DNA of 64,000 nucleotides from Cohnella phaseoli (GTDB lineage Bacteria; Bacillota; Bacilli; Paenibacillales; Paenibacillaceae): NCBI RefSeq assembly GCF_003386235.1, contig NZ_QRDZ01000019.1:62001-126000 (forward strand), read 5' to 3'. Under the pieces are notes generated by a model. That model was given only the letters and a program-made list of their open reading frames with translations. It ran no database searches and was not told where the DNA came from. Positions 1-4,976 of the stretch are shown here, one piece after another. Positions within the stretch are counted from its first letter, which is position 1. Every line of letters starts with the position of its first letter. The position numbers and the translations under genes are program-made.

Positions 1-9
1 ATTACAATT

Positions 10-17
10 ACCTCCTT
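10..17 (-). promoter_or_regulatory. strong ribosome binding site for a gene beyond the left edge
   Basis: The minus strand reads AAGGAGGT here, a near-perfect anti-16S match. Bases 2 and 1 read AT, so an ATG starting at base 2 would sit 7 nt downstream, the ideal spacing; the third base lies outside the window. No upstream coding frame explains this site, so it most likely opens a minus-strand gene that is otherwise unseen. The structured RNA units at 29-500 lie directly upstream of it. Confidence 0.6.
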
Positions 18-28
18 AATTGTAGGAA

Positions 29-142
29 CCGGCGAGGAAAGGGCGGAGAAGGTTGACTGCAGGACTCGAACCTGCCGTAAAGCCCGGGTAAATCAATTGG
101 GTGCGCTAAGTGGCGAAGTAGCCCTCCCCGGCGCCTCGCCGG
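29..142 (-). ncRNA. structured RNA unit C with T-arm-like hairpin
   Basis: Read on the minus strand, CCGGCGAGG (134-142) pairs with CCTCGCCGG (29-37) as helix P1. GGGGAGGG (122-129) pairs with CCTTCTCC (45-52) as helix P2. The conserved core GAGGGCTACTTCG follows P2. The enclosed domain carries a tRNA T-arm, GCAGGTTCGAGTCCTGC (59-75), but I find no D-arm or anticodon arm that fits. Helices at the same places with different sequences occur in units A, B and D, which supports a real RNA fold. The family is not one I can name. Confidence 0.6.
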
Positions 143-159
143 TCATATGTGATTTTAGT

Positions 160-256
160 AGAGCGAGGAAAAGTTCCAGAAGGCTTAACGGAGAAGCTGA
201 TTTTGCTCCTTCCGCCCTTTTCTTGGACGAAGTAGCCCTCTTGAGCGCCTCGCTCT
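160..256 (-). ncRNA. structured RNA unit B, no tRNA-like module
   Basis: On the minus strand AGAGCGAGG (248-256) pairs with CCTCGCTCT (160-168) as P1, and AGAGGGCT (234-241) pairs with AGCCTTCT (178-185) as P2. The core GAGGGCTACTTCG is the same as in unit C. The enclosed domain is short, shows no T-arm, and contains only a weak GGAG/CTCC hairpin. It is the shortest copy, suggesting that P1, P2 and the core are the constant part and the enclosed domain is variable. Confidence 0.55.
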
Positions 257-277
257 ATGTTGCGTGTTATTGCGGCC

Positions 278-500
278 GTTGAGGAAAAAGGCGGAAAGGT
301 ACGTGCTGCTCTACCTACTGAGCTATCCCGCCATGACGGGAGTTGGATTCGAACCAACGACATGCCGATTAAAAGTCGAAGTAACCCTTCCATGCGCCTC
401 AACTGCGCTTTGTTGATTAGCCGTGCTTGCGGCCGTTGTTTCATGCTCTTATCTTCGCGCATTTCCGGTTGAACGAACATGGCGGAAGTATGACGACGGG
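278..500 (-). ncRNA. structured RNA unit A with permuted tRNA-Lys-like domain
   Basis: P1 is GTTGAGG (397-403) with CCTCAAC (278-284); P2 is GGAAGGGT (384-391) with ACCTTTCC (293-300). Inside P2, in minus-strand order, are an anticodon-arm-like CGACTTTTAATCG (366-378, UUU in the loop), a T-arm GTTGGTTCGAATCCAAC (342-358), the 3' acceptor strand TCCCGTC (335-341), then the 5' acceptor strand GGCGGGA (326-332) and a D-arm (about 304-324). The two acceptor strands pair over 7 bp, so the tRNA parts are in circularly permuted order. The 5' part (about 404-500) shares CATACTTYCGCC, TGTTCGT and GGCCGCA blocks with unit D. Exact RNA ends are not known. Confidence 0.6.
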
Positions 501-522
501 GAGATTTGTTGGGGAAAATAAC

Positions 523-562
523 AAAAAAAGCATCCTTTCGTTCGCGTAGAAAACGAAAGAAC
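523..562 (-). terminator. rho-independent terminator after the ankyrin protein gene
   Basis: On the minus strand CTTTCGTT and AACGAAAG form a hairpin followed by TGCTTTTTTT. It starts about 27 nt beyond the stop codon at 589 and separates that gene from RNA unit A. Confidence 0.7.
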
Positions 563-588
563 ACTTTTATATCATCCATCAGCCCCGA

Positions 589-1812
589 CTATTTGGCTCC
601 CGCTTCTCTCAAGACGTTCGCGAGCTCTTGCATCGTATTGCTTAAGGCAAGCTCAAGCAATCGATCTTTCTGGGCTTGGGTGAGCGGATCAAGATTTGTT
701 TTGTAGTTAACGATAAGCAAGTTAAGGTTTTGCATATTCTCAAGACTTGGATTCCAACTGGTGATTTCATATGCCGATACAATCAATTTTTGTTTGCGTT
801 GAGGGTCCCGCTCAAAACCGTAAGCATGAAAATAAATATTTTTTTCCGTGTCGTCCAGATAAACCAGCTTTACCGTCTCCCCGTTGGGGTCTGCTCCATG
901 ACTAAGCAACCATTCCAAGTTCTGTGTATTACGGGAAGCTAGAGCCTCGTACACATCCAAAGGAACGATTTCAAAACCATGCTCATAAAGAAGCTGCGCC
1001 ACTTCGCCGGAAGGCGGGGTCGTTACCTCAGGCGGAATTCTCGCTGTAGCACTTTCTTGCTGCAGATTCCACTTGCCCAACGCACTGCCAATATAAGAAA
1101 GTCCATGCTCAAGTTTAGGGGCGCTTTCTTTTGTCACCTTTCCCTTCTCAAGCATCAATCGTACAATTTCAGTTTGTTTATATTTGACGGCCGCATCAAA
1201 ATAATTAGCTGGTTCCAAAATATTGTCGATCACATCTAATGCGATATTTACGATTTCAATATTTGGAGTTTCATTCTGTATACTGTACATAAGTGCAAAG
1301 GATGGATTTGCTCCAAGCCGAATAAGCTCTTTCACTTCCTCCGCATCTTCCTTATCTACTGCATCTTCCACAAGTGGAATCCAATCGTAAAGCTTCAATT
1401 CTACTTTATCCTTATTCCAAACGATCCCTAATCCAGAAACATGATCGAGAACCTCTATCGGAATATAAAATTGCCCGTTGATCGTAGTTGCCGGATGGCT
1501 CAGACGCACAACCTCATCGTTAGCCTTTATTATTTTTGACCCCAATGAAAGAACAATCGGATAGTAATCTTTTTTAATCGTTAGCCTCTTATTGTCTAAT
1601 TTGATCGGAAGTTTCATTTGCCTAAGAACGGAAAGCGGAATGTACACCACGTCATTTTGAAGAAGCGGCTTCGGATTGATTTCTGTTTTCTTACCATTAA
1701 TAAATAATACGACGGGTTCAGGTTTCTGGCTCTCTTTCTTAGCAGGAGCCGCTGTTGCAAAGCCTGGGATGAGTAACAATACAGTTAGGAACAAGAGGAA
1801 GGTTCGTTTCAA
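589..1812 (-). CDS. secreted copper amine oxidase N-domain and ankyrin repeat protein
   Basis: The 407-residue product starts with a signal peptide (KRTFLLFLTVLLLIPGFATA). Residues about 35-145 match the copper amine oxidase N-terminal-like domain, recognisable by its 'INGK...VYIPLSVL' and 'INGQFYIPIEVL' strands; in Firmicutes this is a wall or surface module and not an oxidase. The remainder carries ankyrin-like helices, for example near 'EVKELIRLGANPS' and 'NLEWLLSHGADPN', a fold used for protein binding. The TTG start at 1812 follows GGGAG at a suitable distance; the longer frame from 1893 also begins with TTG but lacks a binding site and would bury the signal peptide. The role is unknown. 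It stands alone, followed by a terminator. Confidence 0.75.
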   Translation of the reverse strand: MKRTFLLFLTVLLLIPGFATAAPAKKESQKPEPVVLFINGKKTEINPKPLLQNDVVYIPLSVLRQMKLPIKLDNKRLTIKKDYYPIVLSLGSKIIKANDEVVRLSHPATTINGQFYIPIEVLDHVSGLGIVWNKDKVELKLYDWIPLVEDAVDKEDAEEVKELIRLGANPSFALMYSIQNETPNIEIVNIALDVIDNILEPANYFDAAVKYKQTEIVRLMLEKGKVTKESAPKLEHGLSYIGSALGKWNLQQESATARIPPEVTTPPSGEVAQLLYEHGFEIVPLDVYEALASRNTQNLEWLLSHGADPNGETVKLVYLDDTEKNIYFHAYGFERDPQRKQKLIVSAYEITSWNPSLENMQNLNLLIVNYKTNLDPLTQAQKDRLLELALSNTMQELANVLREAGAK

Positions 1813-2070
1813 TAGGAGTAACTCCCTGCGATTAAGATAAACACGATTGACGTTAGCATTTCTTAAGTAGAGACCAAATGCTATATTTCCCAATTGATTC
1901 TATCACCAACTTGATTATTGGTAAATCTAAAACAGTCAAACGAGGCTTTCTCACAGCAGGTTGATTGAAATGGTCGATGACAAAAGGGAGACGTACCTTC
2001 TGGAGACTTATGATTGACCCACAATGGTTCCAATCGACACACATGAGTTTACGCAGGGAGTTAGTCGGAA

Positions 2071-2188
2071 AATCGTACAAAGCAGCTCGAATCAGGCTTA
2101 AACGGTGGACGTTTGTTCGAAGAATCGTACAAAACTGCTCTGCTCAGGCTCAAACAACGGACATTTGTAGGGAAAATCGTATAAATCG
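2071..2188. repeat. 52-bp tandem repeat, two copies and a partial third
   Basis: AATCGTACAAA recurs at 2071 and 2123, and AATCGTATAAA at 2175, exactly 52 bp apart. The intervening bases (CAGGCT, AAAC, GGAC, TTTGT) line up between copies. The repeat lies in the 660-bp gap between the genes at 1812 and 2473. Apart from this and the element at 2285-2438 I see no gene in that gap. Confidence 0.7.
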
Positions 2189-2284
2189 ACCAAGATCAGG
2201 GATTGTATGTCACTAAACGTCTTCGATGGTGATACGAATAAAATCTGGGAATTATCTGGAAGGTATTGTGGGTCATGATTAGTC

Positions 2285-2438
2285 CGGAGAATGCCTCATA
2301 CGCTCCTGAAACCGCCTTATCACGGTTTTACCCATTCAGGTTTCAGGTGCGTATAGCATCGGAGGAGGAAGGTACATCCCCTTTCACTTTGCTCATAGAT
2401 TATCTTTCACTGTAACTTGGTTGGCTTATGGGACAGCC
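2285..2438. mobile_element. left-truncated miniature inverted-repeat element
   Basis: The right end is TTATGGGACAGCC (2426-2438), the same terminal repeat as at 13832-13844. The inner hairpin arms (CATACGCTCCTGAAA and TTTCAGGTGCGTAT) and the right arm match the complete copy at 13629-13844. The left third, including its terminal repeat, is missing. It has no coding capacity. Confidence 0.65.
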
Positions 2439-2472
2439 CCATCGCCCTGATCGGTTAATAGGGACAACTTCA

Positions 2473-3054
2473 TTATGTTACTGCCGATTTCTTTTCCCGG
2501 TAGGGGGTTTTCGTATAGCGATTCGATATGGAAGAAGCCGCGATCGCTTCCGGTTTCACCCGAGCCGACAATCCCATCGCTTCGATCCGTCCAACCAGCT
2601 CCGCCACAAGTGTTGAGGTCCGATTGCGCTTGGCGTCCGTGCCCGCGTCGATGTCGATGAACAGCTTCAATTCGGCGCCTTGGTACACGTAAGGAAGCAA
2701 AATATCCTCCAACTCGGCGCGTTTACTTTCATCGAAATACGAAGCAGTCTCCTGGCTGAACGTCGTCTCCAGGCTGAGCTTTTCCTGGAGTGAGCGGATT
2801 TCACGGGGCAGAATGATCTGCCGGTAGCAAAACCATGCTCCTCTGCCCGGCCGGAATACAACGACGGACGTCACGAATTTCGTATGTCCGGCGTGAACCT
2901 GCGCATCCGTGCCAACCATCAGTTGGTAAGCAGCGCGAGGGTCAACCAGCATAAAACTGCGAATGCGTGCAAAAACCTCGTCCATCGTCAATCCTCTCTC
3001 GGAGACGTTTCGGAAGGTTTGCTCGTGGATCATAGGGATTTGTCTTCTCTGCAT
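2473..3054 (-). CDS. DUF458 (YkuK-type) RNase H-like protein
   Basis: The 193-residue protein matches the DUF458/YkuK family, small proteins with a predicted RNase H-like fold whose biochemical role is not established. The family signature is visible as 'FRNVSERGLTMDEVFARI', 'YQLMVGTDAQVH' and 'LFIDIDAGTDAKRN'; the acidic residues in the GTDAQ and DIDAGTD segments are the likely metal ligands. ATG at 3054 lies 7 nt behind AGGTGA; an upstream TTG at 3108 has no binding site and runs into the palindromic element 3103-3261. The gene lies downstream of the tRNA array on the same strand and might be co-transcribed with it, though the palindromic element separates them. Confidence 0.75.
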   Translation of the reverse strand: MQRRQIPMIHEQTFRNVSERGLTMDEVFARIRSFMLVDPRAAYQLMVGTDAQVHAGHTKFVTSVVVFRPGRGAWFCYRQIILPREIRSLQEKLSLETTFSQETASYFDESKRAELEDILLPYVYQGAELKLFIDIDAGTDAKRNRTSTLVAELVGRIEAMGLSARVKPEAIAASSISNRYTKTPYREKKSAVT

Positions 3055-3102
3055 AGGGGTCACCTGTAACGCAAGGTCGGCTTCTTCCTTTCTAGTAAGG
3101 TA

Positions 3103-3261
3103 GTTCAAAAAGTCCGCTTTTGATCAAGAAGCATTTTCAGGTAGTAGACTCGACGTCGAATCTTGAACTCAGCCGGACCTTCCGGTACTCATGTAGGTTC
3201 TCCTACACTAGTTCCTAGCTTCATCCAACCTTCTTGGTGCTGAAAATCGAACTTTTTGAAC
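3103..3261. repeat. 159-bp palindromic repeat element
   Basis: The ends GTTCAAAAAGT (3103-3113) and ACTTTTTGAAC (3251-3261) are inverted repeats, continued by TTTTCAG/CTGAAAA arms further in. Nested hairpins include CTCGACGTCGA, CCGGACCTTCCGG and TGTAGGTTCTCCTACA. The whole unit could fold as one branched RNA or DNA structure. It fills the gap between the last tRNA and the DUF458 gene and has no reading frame worth calling. It may be a repeat family of this genome. Confidence 0.6.
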
Positions 3262-3283
3262 TTTTATTAAAATAGTAGAATTT

Positions 3284-3358
3284 TGGCGGGGGCAGCAGGA
3301 GTCGAACCTGCATATGCGGTTTTGGAGACCGGTGTTCTTCCGATTGAACTATACCCCC
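3284..3358 (-). tRNA. tRNA-Trp (CCA)
   Basis: Cloverleaf of 75 nt with encoded CCA. The acceptor GGGGGTA pairs with TGCCCCC, the T-arm is GCAGG-TTCGACT-CCTGC, and the anticodon loop CTCCAAA sits on a CGGT/ACCG stem. It is the last tRNA of the array, separated from tRNA-Asn by 1 nt. Confidence 0.93.
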
Positions 3359-3359
3359 G

Positions 3360-3434
3360 TGGCAGGGTTGGCAGGGCTCGAACCTGCGACCGTCCGATTA
3401 ACAGTCGGGCGCTCTACCGCTGAGCTACAGCCCT
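3360..3434 (-). tRNA. tRNA-Asn (GUU)
   Basis: Cloverleaf of 75 nt with encoded CCA and anticodon loop CTGTTAA. The acceptor AGGGCTG/CAACCCT contains one C-A mismatch at the fifth pair. The acceptor sequence is unlike the TCC.../...GGA acceptor usual for Bacillales tRNA-Asn. Confidence 0.9.
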
Positions 3435-3439
3435 GTAGC

Positions 3440-3516
3440 TGGAGACGTGGACGGGACTCGAACCCGCACATCCGGGCGTGAAAAGCCCGTGTGTTATTCC
3501 TTTTCACCACCACGTC
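3440..3516 (-). tRNA. tRNA-Glu (UUC), first copy
   Basis: Cloverleaf of 77 nt with encoded CCA. The acceptor GACGTGG/CCACGTC is fully paired, and the anticodon loop TTTTCAC reads UUC. The D-arm has only a GTG/CAC stem with an A-rich loop, and the discriminator base is U. It closely resembles the copy at 3683-3759. Confidence 0.9.
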
Positions 3517-3522
3517 ATATGA

Positions 3523-3600
3523 TGGTCGGAACGGCAGGATTCGAACCTGCGGCCTCTTGCTTCCAAGGCAAGCGCTCTAGCCAAGCTGAGCTACATCCCG
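3523..3600 (-). tRNA. tRNA-Pro (UGG)
   Basis: Cloverleaf of 78 nt with encoded CCA. The acceptor CGGGATG/CGTTCCG starts CGGG as bacterial tRNA-Pro does. The anticodon loop CTTGGAA on the CTTGC/GCAAG stem reads UGG. Confidence 0.9.
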
Positions 3601-3603
3601 ATA

Positions 3604-3678
3604 TGGCGGCCCCAAGGAGGATCGAACTCCTGACTTCCGCGCTGACAACGCGGCGTTCTTCCACTGAACTATGAGACC
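3604..3678 (-). tRNA. tRNA-Asp (GUC)
   Basis: Cloverleaf of 75 nt with encoded CCA. The anticodon loop TTGTCAG on CCGCG/CGCGG reads GUC. The acceptor GGTCTCA/TGGGGCC pairs throughout with two G-U wobbles. Confidence 0.92.
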
Positions 3679-3682
3679 GTAT

Positions 3683-3759
3683 TGGAGGCGTGGACGGGAC
3701 TCGAACCCGCACATCCGGACGTGAAAGGCCCGTGTGTTATTCCTTTTCACCACCACGCC
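3683..3759 (-). tRNA. tRNA-Glu (UUC), second copy
   Basis: Cloverleaf of 77 nt with encoded CCA. It differs from the copy at 3440-3516 mainly by a compensated pair in the acceptor (GGCGTGG/CCACGCC) and by changes in the anticodon arm that keep pairing. The loop CTTTCAC reads UUC and the discriminator is again U. Confidence 0.9.
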
Positions 3760-3760
3760 G

Positions 3761-3836
3761 TGGAGGACAGGAGCGGATTTCCCCCGCCGATCTGTCAGCC
3801 GCCGAATTGCGGCAGCCTATCTGATAACGCCTATCC
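3761..3836 (-). ncRNA. degenerate or specialised tRNA-like unit in the tRNA array
   Basis: This 76-nt stretch fills the only wide gap of the array. It has an intact 7-bp acceptor GGATAGG/CCTGTCC, a U discriminator and encoded CCA, plus a perfect 5-bp T-stem GGCGG/CCGCT. The T-loop is GGGAAAT in place of TTCRANY. The anticodon arm is replaced by a 7-bp hairpin with a 5-nt CAATT loop, and no D-arm can be drawn. It may be a decayed tRNA or a tRNA-like molecule with another role; paired stems argue that folding is still kept. Confidence 0.55.
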
Positions 3837-3841
3837 ATGTA

Positions 3842-3915
3842 TGGATGCCCGGGCAGGATTCGAACCTGCGATGGATGAGTCAAAGTCATCTGCCTTGCCG
3901 CTTGGCTACCGAGCA
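3842..3915 (-). tRNA. tRNA-Gln (UUG)
   Basis: Cloverleaf of 74 nt with encoded CCA. The acceptor TGCTCGG/CCGGGCA starts with U1-A72 as in tRNA-Gln. The anticodon loop CTTTGAC on GATGA/TCATC reads UUG. Confidence 0.92.
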
Positions 3916-3919
3916 ATGT

Positions 3920-3995
3920 TGGGGAGACTAACCAGACTCGAACTGGTACTAACGGACTCACAAACCGCCGCGTTCGCCCTTTCGCCATAGTCTCC
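3920..3995 (-). tRNA. tRNA-His (GUG)
   Basis: The acceptor GAGACTA/TAGTCTC is preceded by an extra G that can pair with C73, the hallmark of tRNA-His, and CCA is encoded. The anticodon loop TTGTGAG reads GUG. The anticodon stem is weak (GCGGT/TCCGT, with one G-U and one U-U). It is the first tRNA of the array. Confidence 0.87.
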
Positions 3996-4100
3996 AAAAT
4001 AAAAAGCTACCCGTGACCGCCCCCCATTTTCCCCGTCAAAACAAGGATAGAAGGATTCGGAACCCGGATAGCTCAATTCGCACAGCGAGCATGCTCTCGC

Positions 4101-4235
4101 CTAGGAGAAGGGATGGCAACTCTGTCGGTAACCCGGCCATCGTTGCCCGCTTCTCGCGAATCGGCTATCCTGTATCTCGATCGGATGATCCTGCTGACGC
4201 CAATTCCGTTCATACGGATGTAAGTTGTTTTTCAT
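4101..4235 (-). CDS. small ORF, 44 residues, upstream of the tRNA array
   Basis: ATG at 4235 follows AGAGAGG at about 8 nt. The peptide begins MKNNLHPYERNWRQQDHP and ends SCHPFS. It has no signal peptide or membrane segment and I do not recognise it. Twenty-one of its 44 residues are His, Gln, Glu, Asp, Pro, Asn or Trp, exactly the amino acids served by the eight tRNAs that follow about 105 bp downstream. That could be chance in so short a frame. It is similar in flavour, though not clearly homologous, to the small ORF at 4424-4591. Confidence 0.5.
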   Translation of the reverse strand: MKNNLHPYERNWRQQDHPIEIQDSRFARSGQRWPGYRQSCHPFS

Positions 4236-4362
4236 GGTGCTCGCCTCTCTTCTAAAGTGGATTTTTACTGCGATATGTACTTTGTTAGGGATCAGGCATA
4301 GACGTTTTCCGTCAAAAAAAAGACCCCTGTCGCCGCCGTCTTCCTCTATGGTTGCTCCATAG

Positions 4363-4388
4363 AAAAAGACTGCCGGCCTCGGCAGTCT
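4363..4388 (-). terminator. rho-independent terminator after small ORF 4424-4591
   Basis: On the minus strand AGACTGCC-GAGGCC-GGCAGTCT is followed by TTTTTC. It sits about 36 nt after the stop codon. A second hairpin, CTATGG/CCATAG (4346-4362), and a GTCTTTTTTTT run near 4314-4326 follow, so read-through toward the next small ORF is probably reduced. Confidence 0.75.
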
Positions 4389-4423
4389 CTACAAGTACGC
4401 GAACTATGCGATTACGAGCGGAG

Positions 4424-4591
4424 TCAGGCTGTGGAATACAACCGACGAACCGCAACGAATCTGCTGCGCCTGTAAAGATAGCCTATCGAATATGGAATGA
4501 AGGAAACATGCGTCTCGTGCCACGGCTGGCTCATCTGTTCCTCATGAATAACCGGATTGTTCGCCCAATCGAGTCGATTTAACTTATGCAT
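4424..4591 (-). CDS. small ORF, 55 residues, between RNA unit D and a terminator
   Basis: ATG at 4591 follows AAAGGAGTG at 8 nt, a strong binding site, and a terminator follows the stop, so this looks like a real short gene. The peptide starts MHKLNRLDWANNPVIHEEQ; no family is recognised. Of its first 28 residues 17 are His, Gln, Glu, Asp, Pro, Asn or Trp. The C-terminal half is Arg/Tyr-rich and could be basic RNA-binding tail or noise. TTGACA near 4650 with a TAGGAT box 18 bp on could be its promoter. No function is proposed. Confidence 0.55.
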   Translation of the reverse strand: MHKLNRLDWANNPVIHEEQMSQPWHETHVSFIPYSIGYLYRRSRFVAVRRLYSTA

Positions 4592-4679
4592 GCTCCCTCA
4601 CTCCTTTCTCGTATAATTGATATTGCTGGTAATCCTAACATCTCAGCTTTAACCATGTCAACCATTAATTTCATGAAAT

Positions 4680-4891
4680 ACAGAGGAAAATGTGCGGAAA
4701 GGTAATCACCACACCACCGTTGCAGCTTCCTGTGAAGGTGGCGGATTGGATTCGAACCAATTTTGAGCCACCGAAGTAACCCTTCCAAGCGCCTCTGTTA
4801 CCGGGAAACCGTCGACCGTGCGGCCTCGGCTTCACAACCTGATTTTCGCCGATAATCGGATCCACGAACAGGGCGAAAGTATGGCAACGGA
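4680..4891 (-). ncRNA. structured RNA unit D with acceptor/T-arm minihelix
   Basis: P1 is ACAGAGG (4792-4798) with CCTCTGT (4680-4686); P2 is GGAAGGGT (4779-4786) with ACCTTTCC (4696-4703); the core GAAGGGTTACTTCG follows. The enclosed domain is a minihelix: GGTGGC (4767-4772) and GCCACC (4737-4742) bracket the T-arm ATTGGTTCGAATCCAAT (4745-4761), as in a tRNA reduced to acceptor and T-arm. The 5' part shares the blocks CATACTTTCGCC, TGTTCGT and GGCCGCA with unit A. It lies just upstream of the small ORF at 4424-4591. Confidence 0.6.
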
Positions 4892-4976
4892 TAAAATTTC
4901 CTCAAAAGAATGAACCTTGCCCGAATTGATGTCCCTTACGGTCTCGCAGGCCGTTACACGAGCTACCCCGAGCCAA

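Noticed and set aside
304..378. Calling a functional tRNA-Lys in unit A
   Set aside because: The halves are in the wrong order and no CCA or free 3' end is encoded; a standard tRNA cannot form without rearrangement.
278..500. Assigning unit A firmly as a YrlA-type Y RNA
   Set aside because: The overall plan is similar, but I cannot confirm the Ro-binding consensus, and no Ro/TROVE gene is in view.
106..579. 157-codon open frame across RNA units A to C
   Set aside because: It runs through helices whose pairing, not codons, is conserved, and it has no binding site of its own.
3447..3990. Several open frames across the tRNA array
   Set aside because: They are translations of tRNA genes (recurring 'GFEPA' or 'TGLEPA'-like strings come from the T-arm) and are not proteins.
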